Of a stretch of 64,000 bases of DNA, positions 11,235 through 23,503 are shown piece after piece. Source of the DNA: Caenorhabditis elegans (taxonomy: Eukaryota > Nematoda > Chromadorea > Rhabditida > Rhabditidae); assembly GCF_000002985.6 (NCBI RefSeq), contig NC_003284.9, positions 6,944,001 to 7,008,000 on the forward strand, given 5' to 3'. The translations under genes were made by a program, and so were the position numbers. The notes under the pieces were generated by a model that searched no databases, had not been told where the DNA came from, and saw nothing but the letters and a program-made list of their open reading frames with translations. Each line of letters opens with the position of its first letter. Position 1 is the stretch's first letter.

Positions 11235-11900
11235 TCGCGCACCCTTAATATTTTTCCTGCCGCGCACCCTTAATGTTTTTCTTTTATTAGTCTTGCAACG
11301 CACTGACCAACTTTTCACAGCACTGACCAACTCTCATTTTTTGGTTATTCGGTTTTATCAAAAACATTTAATTATGTACTTCTTTTTGATTGTGTATGTA
11401 GTTGAACACGTTTTGAAATTTTGATAAACAAAATTAAAATAGAGAACATATGATAGGTTACAAAATCCACACATTCCATATTCGAATTTTAGAAGACGAA
11501 TCATTTCAAAAAGAAACTACATGTACCCTAAACTTAAACTTTCACTCTCTTTGCTCTACATTAACGGTTTATGTCTAGATCATCTTGCGTTTTCTCCAAA
11601 CATGTGTCACCATCAAAATGTAGAATAATATTCTGCACTTTTTTCTTGTTTAAAAAATCTAGAAATACGCTGTCAAAGTAAGGGAGTGGGGGGGGGGACG
11701 TAAGGGAGAAAGTAAAGGAGTGCAAGTCTGATAGGTAAAATACGGTAGTTGTTTTGAAACTAACTTTTCTCTAGAAATTAATTATTTCGAAATTCTTAAT
11801 AATATGATGTATGATGTTTGAAAAAATTGAACCTGTGCATTGTTGACAAAGAAACTTTGCACTGACCAACTGTTTTGCACCGCAGCACTGACCAAAAATA
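11235..11900 (+). repeat. Cluster of CACTGACCAAC and CGCGCACCCTTAAT repeats
   Basis: Two adjacent copies of a CGCGCACCCTTAATRTTTTT unit at about 11235-11275 are followed by CACTGACCAAC at about 11300 and 11322. The same motif returns twice at 11863-11895. One more related copy (CACTGACCAAA) is seen near 54770. The spacing suggests a degraded dispersed repeat rather than a simple satellite. Confidence 0.6.
11688..11697 (+). repeat. Poly-G tract (10 G)
   Basis: Ten consecutive G residues follow GGGAGT, so two more G-triplets are adjacent and could join a quadruplex. This is the second such tract on the same strand in the window. Confidence 0.9.
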
Positions 11901-13309
11901 AAAATATTTCAATTTCATAAAAATTTGAAGAAAAAAATTTTTGGTTCAAATTAGAATTCTTGGCTTGTAGTTCCTATCCACTGTTTGGTGCGGACCACTT
12001 CTTATGAAGCCGGATATCCGTGAGATAGTAATATACACGTCGCGTCTCTATTATTCTCATGATTTCTACGATTCTACTTATTAGAATAACTTCAAAACGG
12101 CAGTTTTGGTGTGGACATTTTGGAAACAAGTGGAAAATGAGTCAATATTTCATGGCAAGTATATGCAAAACCATGGTGCGGTCAGCCGGTTTGACTCGCG
12201 TCCATGATAAATTGGGCCTCTGGGTCATAACCAAGTGTCAGGACTTGTCATATTGGGTGAAAAATGTTGAGATCAGAAACACTATGCAGTCAAAAAATAA
12301 GGAGGATGTTTGGAAAAACTAACCTAGGCGGTCGAATGACCATAATACACTCTGAAAGCTCCTTCCTCCTGTGATCGAACCTTTCTTTCTGCCTTCCTTC
12401 TGAAAGCACGATTGAATATTTTTGCCAAAAAAAAAATGAAAGCAAAAAAGGGCGAGAGTCTGGAAAAGCGAATCGAATCGAATCGCTTCATAAAATATTT
12501 AACGTAGAAACAGAAAATGAATGGGACCTCGGTAAAATAGTCTCAAAAATAGGACGAGACGAAAAAGAGAGAAGATGAAAAGGGCAATATGGAGCTTGAG
12601 GGTTTTAATAGAGCATATCGTTATGAGTAATAGATCACCAAAAAAGTCTCGAGACACGGTTGGATTGGAAGTACGTGGATATCGGTTGAAATGAAAAAAA
12701 AAACTATGCAGAAGGGTGAAATGTATGACGAATGACTCAAGAAAAGAGAATGACGATGGAATATGAAAAGAAAACTGAATGAGTGAGCATTTTAGGTTGA
12801 GTGACTCTACTCAAAAGAAGAAATATGGAAATAAATTGAATGGCTTTCTAAAAGCATAATTTTTATTGTTCATTGTGAATTCGAGTGGAAACGCCAAGCA
12901 AACGGAGATGTAGGGGCGAAAAAAAGTACGGCACAAGCCGTAGTTGTTGTCAGCAACAATTGCAATGAGATCTGATCCTATTTGCAATCAGATTGAAAAC
13001 ACTGACCACCCCCGTTGGAACCAGCACCACCACCGAAAAGCACACAACTCCACTACCGTGTGGTGTAATGTGTAGTACCACAACGCAGTGTGGAGAGATG
13101 GAGAGCCAACACAGCTCCCTACAGCTCATTTTACATCGTTCACCTCTGGGTCCCTTCCCGCCATCTACTGCGCACACCTTAGACACATTAGCGAACGCTG
13201 CTTCAACGTGCATTTTAATTCGACAGGTGGCTTGAAAAATTTTCGCCCACACCGTTTGTCTTTCTTCCTCTATAATGATGTTTTGATAGGAAATCGGCAA
13301 TTTTCAATA

Positions 13310-13363
13310 ATGGCACCTCTGGATAGGCGACCCTTCCGGTCAACGATACCTCAAGTGCCGACG
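13310..13363 (+). CDS. Candidate first coding exon, unassigned
   Basis: An ATG opens MAPLDRRPFRSTIPQVPT in 18 codons and ends in a strong donor (ACG then GTGAGT) in phase 0. It looks like a genuine plus-strand first exon. The next plus-strand exons that I trust (23626 onward) need an incoming phase of 1, so it does not join the KIAA1549-like gene directly. Its partner was not found. Confidence 0.3.
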
Positions 13364-16300
13364 GTGAGTAACAATTTTGGAACGCTTCTCTATGCAAACT
13401 CAAAACTTTGAGAAAAAGTGAGGAAATTGTTCACAACATTTTGAAGTTCTAACACTTATTTTGACCGTTTTTAAAAAGAAGTATCGGTTCTGGGTATTCT
13501 GAACAAATATGTATACACAAAATGGGCTCAAATAAACGAATTTTGTAATGAAACTTCTCAAAATAAAACAAAAAAGTTTGCGACATTGGGGATCATAGAA
13601 AAAATTAGCCCATTTCGGTCGAAATTTTGGAGAGACTAATAATTTTGAACAATTTTTGAAAAATTTCATCACTAAATTCGTTCATTTAATAACATTTTAG
13701 ATCTATACGTTCAAAATTCCCAAAATCGTTACTCTTTTTTTAATAAAAAAGTAAGTTAACAACAAGATGTAAATTAAATTTTCATGGAGAATATTCAACT
13801 TTACGGGAAACAGAAATTTGTAAGAATGATATGATTAGCAACAGAAAATTTTTTAAAATTTTAAAAATTGGAAGGAATCATGAATAGCGTTTTGCACTAA
13901 CACTCATTACACAAGCTTTATTCAAGTAAAAAAGAGGAAAAGAGCATAAAGAGCATCAAATGTGGGGGCAGAATATCTTCTTTTTCCAGCTCCTTCTAAT
14001 AATTTTCAGGCAAGTTGTGGCTATATTGAGAGAAGACGTCCTTCCGTATTTAGATTACGCGGGTTCCACTTTTTCTCTTTTTTTCGCAGTGGCGGCAATT
14101 CAGTAAATTCTCAGTTTAGAACTATTTGATTTGGTTTTTGGCAAAACTAGACGTTGTACCGTTTCACTTATGCGGACTAGTTGCTTGCAAGAAAACAAAT
14201 GCAGAAACGGATTTCGTGGGTAAAGAAGAAAGACGTTTTTTTCATCGAAAAAAAGACTAAGAAAAGGACTCGAGTTCTTGTAGTGCATTTGTGTGTGTGC
14301 GGCCTTCAAATTTTTAAGTATGACATATGCCCCGTATTAGTCGGTAAGCGACTTGCGCCTTTTGGAATCATTTCGTACTATCTTTACGAAAGATTAATGG
14401 GACGGAAAAAAACGTCTGGAAAGCTGTGAGCTACAGATCGAGAACCAAAGATAAGAACCGAATCAGAAAACTTTTTTTTTGAATAAAAATATTTTTACCC
14501 CGCATTTTTCAAGGATATTTACAATTTTATTTCCGAGAAAAAATTTTGAGTGGTGTGAAATTTAGAAAAGAAAAGATAAACGGCACATCAAAAATTTCAA
14601 AAAAAGTTACACTGTTGCTCTCATAATTTTTCTCATGTCAGGATCTTGATGAAACATTTACGAATTCAAAACTCAAAACGATTGAATAATTTAATATTCA
14701 AATTGTTAATTTGCAATCTTAGGTGCAGAATGTTATCCAGAATAAGTGTACTAGAGTTGGACTGCACCTCGTCGTGCATGCACTAAACCATTTTACGAGC
14801 CGAACAACAATAAAACTCCGGCCTGCATTACGAATAGTCACTTCTAATCCAGAATACGTGGATGGCGGATGCAAAAAAGTCGAAGTTGAAGATTTTCTTC
14901 TCTCTACCGAACGACGAGGAAGAAGACAATGACAAAGCCGGCACTGGCAAATGTAGGCTGAGAATGCCAATTTTGAAAATTGGAGGGACCCCCTCCCCTT
15001 TCCTTCTCCTTCTTCACTTCGTCTTACCAAAATCTGCACATCAAAAGAAAAGAATGGGGCGAATGGAATTGAGAAGCAAAATAAAAAGAATGAGAAAAAA
15101 AGGAAGGAGGAGCATGAAAAGGGGGACACTGGATTTACTCCAATTGATGGATTTATTGGCCGACAAAGACGAAAGACAGTGCTCGCGTGCCTCTTGAATG
15201 CGACACTATGAATAAAATGATAGAACAATAGGAATATATATGAACAAGCAGAAATGACAAGTGTGATTATGCCTTAAAGCTTTCCTAAATATTGGAAAAC
15301 GGCATATAATTTTAGCCAGGTTTGACGATCCAAATTACAAATCCAATTTATTTTTTGAAATAACGAGAAAAAACTGAAAGTTTTAACAAACCTAATTATT
15401 TAGATCAAAATGTTTTGACCCCTTTTCACTAAGTGTGTCAATCCTGGAATCTTAACAATTTAATCTAAATATCTAAATTTGAGAAAATGTCCTGAAATAA
15501 TCAATTTTTCAATTTGGAATATAGTTTTAGTACTTGTAAAAACTTTCTAGCCAGGAGGAAGTGGTCACAGTCGGTGATTGTTAAACAAAACAATTTACGA
15601 CTAGAATGCGGAGATCTAAAGCACACAAGAAGATGATTGCAACACGGGTGGAATGAATGTTGGACAAGAAAATATATGTGTCAGTCATCACGCCAATTGT
15701 TGCGTTTTCTAGGTTTCTCGACACTGACAAAAACGCATTCCTGTGTCGGCAGGAAGAATCATATCTTCAAGCATCCCCTCTTCATTCAGTCAAAAAGCTC
15801 TTGACAACATGATAACATCGTGTCCATTGTTTGTAGGTGAGTGGATAAATCGGACAAAGAACTGAGAATAATGATGTGACAAGCTGTCCACCGCCTGGCA
15901 CAGAAAGAACAAGAAATACTTTTTCATGATAGTTTGCTTTGATTTTAAAGTGATGCCTATCACCTTCGCGGCTCGAAAATTTTTGCAAACTGCTCGCCAG
16001 TATCTGGTTTCGTAACGGAAAGAGGTGAAAAGAAGGGTAAAAAGACAAAAGAGTGCCGCAAGGTCGGAAATTAGGTCAGAGTGCTAATTTAATGATTTAT
16101 GTGCACCCCCAGGAAAGCCATTGCCGTAATGTGGTTTGAGGGGAAAAAAATCAGGAAAAAAGTGTGCGGATAAAAAGATTTGTGGGAAAAGTATAGTAAA
16201 AATAAGTATAGTAAGAATCCAAGATGGTAATGCAACGAGAAGAGGGCATGACTTCTTCAGACTTCAGTGCTATGGAAGAAAAAGTGGGTGAGAAAAGATT

Positions 16301-19300
16301 CTTGGTCCGGAATAATTTATAGGACCCATTTCAAAGGCTCATTGACTCACTCATTCCAACTGCGCCGTTTCAAAATGTTTACGATGCAACAAGGAGTTGG
16401 AACATTGAGGGGGAGAAGAAGAAGACCCGACGGGTAGAAAAAGGAACAATGCGGTTGGAAATGGTGACACTATTAAGCAATTTTTTTCAGATTCCGGATT
16501 CAAAAAACAACAAAAGGAAGTTTATGTGCCATACATCAAAAGTCACTAGAGTGACCTTTTTACATTTTTAGCTTTGTCACTATTGCAACTTGGAAGACGT
16601 GATGGATGAGCTAAAGCTGAAGTCAAAACTAGACATAGAAAAGCCAACCTCGGATGGCCTCTGAACAATGACTTTCTTTTGTTTTTAGAAGGAGGCGGTT
16701 TTGGTTTTTGGAGAAGGTATACGTGGGAGCATTGTGATCTATGTCCTAATTTTTTGAATCAGACGACAATTTTTATTTACAAGAACTCGAGCACTGACTG
16801 CACTGGAAAACGTTTTTTACAGAAACATCAGCAATGAATTTTTTCACATCCTCCGATTTCCATGAATATCTTATATATTCTGTTATTACTTGGAAAGAAC
16901 AAGCATCCAAATCCGAGATCTCCTTTTAGAAATGTATGAAAATGTAAAATGTAGTAGAGGCACCAGAAATAATGATGTTCGTATCGTTAAGAAAAATGCG
17001 AAAAAAACGACAAAAAAGGTGGAGACTGCGAATGAGATGATGTATACGTATTTTGCATTGTGTCGCTTTTTTTGTTAGTTAGACAAAAAATAACGAAAAG
17101 AAAGGAGAGGCTAAGGATATGATCACAAGCAACGGATTTTATTTCTTCAATTCTCTCCTCCAGAGATTAATCAACAGGGGCAAAACTCAATTCTAGTTGA
17201 ATTTATTTCTTCGATGTATAATATCTTGCGACGAAATACGCTATCTCATCCTAGAAAAAAAAACGGGGAAAAACGCAAAAACCCCGCAAAGAGTCCTCTC
17301 TCGGACTTTGGATAATCTTTTAGATTGCTTGGGAACCTCACAACGTGGAGAAGCTCAAAGGACTCAAAAATGTGGGAAACTGGCGGGAGGCGATGAACCA
17401 AACGGGCACTTGAAGAACACAACATGTAGAGTAGAGTGGTTGGAAAATGTTTGGCAGGGAAACGGGGCGAGAAGGACTCTGTGGAGGGGCGGAAAGGAAA
17501 TGCGGGAGAGCAGTGAAGAAGGAGCGAAAGGAAAGGATGTGTGAAGTCGTATCTACAGGATTAATAGAGAAAACACACTCACATACTACCCGTTTCCTTT
17601 TTTGTCTAATTTTTATGCATGTACATCTATGTATAGTTTGAGTTTCGACGTGTCTTAATAACGGATTAAGCAGGAAACAGGCAACAAGTCAGCGAGTCGT
17701 GGTGACCTGCTAGGATCAGATCAAGTTAGACCTTCTGTAGAAGTAGATCTAGGAAATATGTGTATAGAAAACAAATATCAAAGAATATTTAAGGACATTT
17801 TATTTAGGTTCTTATAATTATTTTTACTGGTGTATTTTCATTAGGATTGTACCCCAATCTTCAAATTTGACAACTTATATCTCAGCTGTCTTTTGCTCTA
17901 TCAAAAAATATTCAACTAAAAATGTGGTAATTTTTCTTCTGTCGATTGTAGGCATCAATTTATTTATATCAATATTTATTTATATACAATTTGGACTAAG
18001 TTATAACTTTTTAAAATTAAGTGTTCATGTGTCATTATCAAAGGACTATTAGAGATAGTATGGTAATAGCTAATTTCTGTAAAAGCTAATCAACATAATA
18101 ATCCTAGATAACGGTAAGAACGTTCCCGAACAAAAAAAAACCTGGAAATTGTCTTATTTCGAGTCAAAAGTGGTTGAACAATTTCAAATAAAAAAAACAG
18201 AAAACCATTTTCAAAAACGTTTAGTTGTACTTTCTAGGTAACTAATAAACCTAGAAGCTTTCAAAAAAAAGTTTATGTGTAAACAATTTTTTTGTGACCT
18301 CCAACTTCTTACCTTTGCCTTAACTTAACCGTAACCTGTGCAATTTCAGAAAATAAATTTCGAAGATTAGGATCTTGTAAATTTTTTATTAATTTTATAA
18401 AAGGAGGTGAAAAATCATAAAAATAAAACCCGAGAGACTGTGTTTTAAACACTCGGAAATCTTTGAACATTGTCAGAAAAATCTGTTATCAGGTTGAGGT
18501 GTAACACGACGGTTGCGTTCGCAAATACTAGAAACAGTTGGTCGTGAGGGAAAGAGAACTTTCCCGGGAGACTAGCGAGAGATAGAGAGCAACTGGAGGG
18601 GGACAAAAAGTTTCTAGGTCCACTCGCTAGGAGTTTTTGGGGAGTCGATGACGCCAACCCAGCCGGAAGATTCAAAAAAGATAGAGAAACATGCACAAAA
18701 ACGTGTAGATGTATGCAGAAACCAGCCAGAAAAGTGGAAGAAGGGAAAAAAGAAGAAAAAACGTGAGGAGTGAGTTTTTTTCAGAATCAGACAAGTTGGA
18801 GAAAAAAAAAGGAAAAAAGAGACAAGTTAGAGCTAGGGTAAGTTGGCCCCGGGTAGAAAAAAAGTGTGGGTTGAGCCTTTGTGGGGCCACTGGAGGTATA
18901 CGTCGCCGTGGTGAGGTTGGCGCACACAAGAAAGTTGACTGCATTGAGTCGTCCGGTTCTCCGGAATGCGCATGCATGAGCTGTCAAGGAGAAAATCCAC
19001 ATTTTCCACACAACCAAGCATCCGCTAGGGCGTTAGAGCTCTCTTTATTAATTACTTAGTTGGCACGTGTCGTTACAGTATAGTCGGACACAAATAAATC
19101 CAAAATTGAAAAAAAGGAGAAAAGTTTTTATGTTAAAAAATTAGAAAAAAAATTAATTAAGACATCTTTGTTCCGCAGAGGCTGGCGGAGTTTAAAAGCG
19201 TACGACGTGGTTCAACTTTTATTTAAAGCTTTATAAATGGAGCATAGATGAGTATTTCAAATGCTAAATGCAAAAAGAATAAGCAAAAAAGCTCACAGCC

Positions 19301-19985
19301 CCGTCCGTCATTGCCGAAAAACGCCGTTTAAGGATCGATTGCTACATTTTGGCAGTATTAAACAGATTTTGTTTTGAATTGTTTCAAATAGTTTCGATAT
19401 ACAGTTATTATGATAGAAAACATTGATAATAAAATGTTATGTGCTTTTTTCTACTTTTTGACAAAAAATTCTTGTATTCTCTTTAGGCCTTTCTACAATT
19501 TGCAGACAACCTCATTCAAATTACAGTTTACTTTAAGTAGAAGGTGAAATTCGAAATTCTTTTGTAGATATTTAGAAACACATTTTCCAAGTGAAAATCA
19601 GATTTTACGATCGTTTCTGAAACAAATGATCAGTTTTATGAAGTTCGAGATAACTTTTTAAACTTAATTTTTTCTGTAACTTAAAAATTATTATATGTTC
19701 GCAAGTTAAATTTTAAAAAATATCTTACAAGGTTATTTATTACATTAGTTAGTTCACAAGCAAAGTATACTAAAGAAATGAATAAGTGTTTCTCTCGCTT
19801 TCTAGGAGAAGAGCACAAAAAACATTAACAGCTATAACGTTCTCAAGAGAATTTTTCGAAAAATGAATATGTGCACCAGATGATGCCGAAGCCATAGTGT
19901 TGGTGACTTAACCACTTCTAATTGCCACAAGTACTAGTAAATGAAAAAGTGAGATGTGAGTTAGGAAGTGGGGGGAAAAGCTTAC
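13364..19985. other. Long gene-poor stretch with GC-richer open patches
   Basis: No gene is supported. At 14710-15200 both strands carry long open frames, including a 169-codon minus frame rich in S and F, and a plus frame starting MADAKKSKLKIFFSLPNDEE at about 14865. Overlapping opposite frames argue that at most one is real. At 18440-19050 all three minus-strand frames are open. One minus frame after a CCTTGACAG acceptor near 18980 fits the phase of the 19986-20089 exon, but the choice of frame is not secure. Confidence 0.35.
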
Positions 19986-20089
19986 GGGAAACACGTCGAA
20001 AATCGAAATAATCGAATCAGGGAGTTGACTGCTTGCCAAAATGGCTCTACGCCACCGGGGTCTACGGGATAATTGTTGTTGAATGTCAT
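19986..20089 (-). CDS. Candidate first coding exon, unassigned
   Basis: A minus-strand acceptor-like TTTATCAG lies 16 nt before an ATG at 20089 that reads MTFNNNYPVDPGGVEPFWQA, then VNSLIRLFRFSTCF. It ends in a good donor (CCC then GTAAGC) with two extra bases. Codon use is worm-like. A possible partner is the open frame starting SCMRIPENRTTQCSQ near 18975, which accepts a two-base phase, but that region is open in three frames. It could be a distal start of a long minus-strand transcript. Confidence 0.35.
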
Positions 20090-23000
20090 GGCAGGAGAGA
20101 ATAATCTGATAAAGTCTCCTTCTTTCGCAGAAAGTCGTTGAGGGCAATAAAAAAGAGATTAGCGAAAAGAGACTACCCCACAATGGCAAGACACCGCCAA
20201 AGAAGCTGTTCAGATTTTCTGGAAAAAAAGAAAAGTGAACGTATTCTTAAACAAACCACAGCCGACGTCAAAAATGTTACTTTTTTGGCTATTTTTTCAA
20301 CAAATGTCAAGTTGAAACTTCTTAACTACTGAGTTGGGATTTAACACAAAAAGAGCCGCGACAGTTATTATCTACCCAGTATTTTCAAGAATTTGAGTCA
20401 CATCGAGGCAATAAATAAATAAGATCGAAAAAAATCTTCTATGTATGTTTTCCTCCGGAATAGAAAAATAGAAAATAAAAACAACGATGATGTAACATAC
20501 TTCCAAGCGGGAGAAATGGAAAAATATGAAAACAAGAAAAGTACCTATTTTCGTCGTCATCCGCTCGCATCTCATCTGCTTTTGCTCTTCGCCCCCCAAT
20601 GAATAACTAATTTTGTTCTCGATACGGAACGTACATTGAAAAGTATAAAGCTGGCGGGATAAGATCACAGAATGCATGGAATGTGGTATGAGATCACGAA
20701 ACAAGCACATATAGAGTAGGAAGAATATGATCAAAAATTCACGAGATGGGACATCTCGGTCCTTGCAAGGCAAGCTTTGACGAGATGTTCAAATTTTACC
20801 AAAAATATTTTTGATAGAACAAACTAAGATAGTGCAAGTTAGTGGTTATAGTCTACAGAATTATTTATCATTTTACAGATATTGTAAACTTCAAGAAAAC
20901 CTGCATTTTCACCCGGAATTAAAGTTGAATGGGGATCGTACGGTATAAATTTTGAACTAATGTATTTCATTTTTTAAAGATGGAACATTAACTGTGGGGA
21001 TTTTGTATGAATACTTCTATAGACGCCCCACAAAGCTAACTATCTTAATGAAAACTAACAATATGATCAAGTTTGGGCAAACTTTCAAACTCGAAAAATA
21101 TGTTATTTCCAAAATTTTGCTGAACAATTTCAGAAAAAAAATTTAGAAGGATAGTTCAAGCTTTTACATGCAAACTTTTTTAATTGAATACTAATGAGGG
21201 TTCAAAACTCACAGATATATCATTTGTACTAAGAGATGAAAAACGGTATATGTCTTCCTAAGTTAATTAGTTTTCTAATATGATGTGTCAGATGTTTTAA
21301 AAAGACAGTGCAGAGTTTTTATTTGCATTTTTATTGACATGTACAATTACAGATATCGTGCCCTGTGTTTGACTCCAAACATAGTGAGTTTAAATTAAGC
21401 AAAAAAAAACTACGGAAAGACACTTAAAATACTACGAGTCTTATTCTCGAGTGATGGGACACCCGGAGGAATGTGGCTCTGACCACAATCGTCGTGGATA
21501 ATGAAGTTTGGTTCTCAAAAAGTGGCACAAAGAACTTCGGAATTAGACGAAGACGATGCAATTCTGAGGAGAACCGAGGCAAAGAGAACCTTGCTCTGAA
21601 TTTTTTGTTGATTGAACACTTCACTTGTACAATTTTTGCATTTTGTTGGATGCACAAAAAGTTGGAATAAGTGGGTCTGGCTTTACTATTAAAGTATTGG
21701 TGCTCGGAAAGGCAAAAGCTTTTAATCCGGAAGGGGTGCCAACCAGCTGATAAAATGATAAAAATCGGGAAATCGAAAAGTGAGTGAAGACTATCTCGCA
21801 CAATTGTGCTATCTCGACTATCTCGCACAAATGGAGAATGAAAATTGAAAAATAATCTTTCCGCTTTTCACCATCAGGTATCAAACTTTCTGTGATTTTC
21901 TGAGATGTTCGGATATAATAATGGGAAATATAATTCAATTTTTGGACTTTGATTTAAATATTGGTATTTTGGTTTGGCGGTTTTAAAATCAAAATTTTTT
22001 GATACGACTTAGCAGAAAAAGGAAAACAGCTTCCATTGGAGAAAGAGATTGGAAATCAAAAAACCTTTTTTCAAATCTGGATTTGTTTTTTGCGGGCTTC
22101 ACCGATGTTCGACAATTTTGTGTGTATGCCATTTCATGTACAACTCATCGGTAGACTGGATGAAAAAAGTGAAACGAAGGAAAAATGAAACGAAAAACAT
22201 GCAAAGCTGCATGAAGATGTTGAGATAAAAAGTGAGTCGTAGTAGATGACCATTCTACTAATCCACGCAGAGATTAATAAAACAACGCAACTTGCACTTC
22301 TCATCAGTCGACCAGCTCAATAGATTGCAAGAATATGCATAAAAAATTCAATGTTCTCGATAATAATTTTGGAAATTTAAACAATCAGATTTTTCGATCA
22401 ATTATCGGATGCCTAAATAAAAGTTACATGTTGATTAACATTTTTAAGATTGAAATTTTAGTTTGCAAATTTTTTTATAAAAATATGCGATATTATGATT
22501 CAAAATACTATTTTCAATAAGAAAAATAGTACTTATGGCTTTTATTCCCCACAAAATCAGAAACTTTTTGGGGTGATCGAAACTATGCAACATATACATA
22601 AATTCAAAAGTTAACCTTAATGTTTTGAAATGTTTTACTATTTTCAAGGGTATCAGTTAAGTTTCGGCAAAGTGCTACATTTTCAATAAATTTGGACCTC
22701 ATGAGAAACTCTATGCCTTTCTACTTACTACAGCTTTCAAGCTATACTATTTATAACTTCTCAAAAATAGGTCAAAAATAAATTTAAAATTCGTTTTTAA
22801 ATATCTAATTAAAAAGAAAAATATTCTCTCTCTATTTATGATTTTCTTCCAGATGTGTTTATAGTGCAAATTTTGGAAAGTTTGTAGTTTGTAGTTTTGC
22901 TTGAGGAACGTTTGTAGGTAAAAAGATATGTGTTCAAATCCGATAGTCAGAAGCGTCCTATAAATATTGTACTTATTGAACAAATGCTCCACCCATTCAA

Positions 23001-23413
23001 AGAAATAGTAGTAAGTTAATGAAGGGTTGAGAGATAAAGGAGGCAAAGTGTATGCTGATTGTGAGAATGGAGAATTATAGAGATGTGAAACAAGAGTCAG
23101 AAGTCAAAATGAAGACAGCAGGAAAAGGAGATATGATAGATAGACACACTTTCTAACTTGCCGACAAGACCGCTTAGTTCTAGCCACTTTTTCTCCTGGA
23201 CGACGGATCAATCGGTTGTGGTGTCAGACCTCATCACCTCCTGAGAGCCTCACTGCCTCTCATTCCGTCTCTTCCTTCTGCATATTCTCCTCCAAATACA
23301 TATACACGCACACACACGCTATTCTGGCCACCCACCTCACCAAACAACACCATAGCAACAAGGTCTTCATAGCAGAGAAACACGTTCTGGTCAACGTTTG
23401 TCGATTTTTTCAG
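20090..23413. other. Intergenic DNA upstream of the KIAA1549-like gene
   Basis: This is AT-rich with no supported gene. A 15-bp direct repeat (GACTATCTCGCACAA) occurs at 21789 and 21816. A stretch at 23216-23460 with a CA-rich patch precedes a TTTTTTCAG acceptor at 23413, which would give the downstream gene a 90-nt leader, perhaps trans-spliced. The promoter is probably here. Confidence 0.4.
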
Positions 23414-23503
23414 TTTTATTTCAAATTTCTCTCGTGTTCTTCTACTTGTTAGCATCTTCGACCTGTCCGGGCTCCTTCAAAAAAGGACACCCGGACTTTT
23501 GAC

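Larger units (their letters stand above)
9821..13309. other. Gene-free stretch with short repeats
   Basis: No gene is supported. Near 11235-11273 a CGCGCACCCTTAAT motif occurs twice in tandem. CACTGACCAAC motifs recur at about 11300, 11322, 11863 and 11886. A 10-G run lies at 11688-11697 and a CGAAT repeat near 12470. At 13040-13230 a GC-richer patch stays open on both strands. One plus-strand frame there (MESQHSSLQLILHRSPLGPF) runs into a CAG-GTGGC donor-like site, but evidence is thin. Confidence 0.4.

Noticed and set aside
14719-15228. The longest single open frame in the window (169 codons, minus strand).
   Set aside because: It is rich in S and F, overlaps long plus-strand frames, lacks family motifs, and has no supporting splice sites. 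It fits a low-stop patch better than a gene.
18440-19059. Open frames on both strands, including basic proline-rich and cysteine-containing readings.
   Set aside because: All three minus frames and one plus frame are open, so openness carries no information. No donor or acceptor pair singles out one frame.
22925-22950. GTTCAAATCC resembling a tRNA B box.
   Set aside because: No A box or cloverleaf arms are visible at the right distance on either strand.
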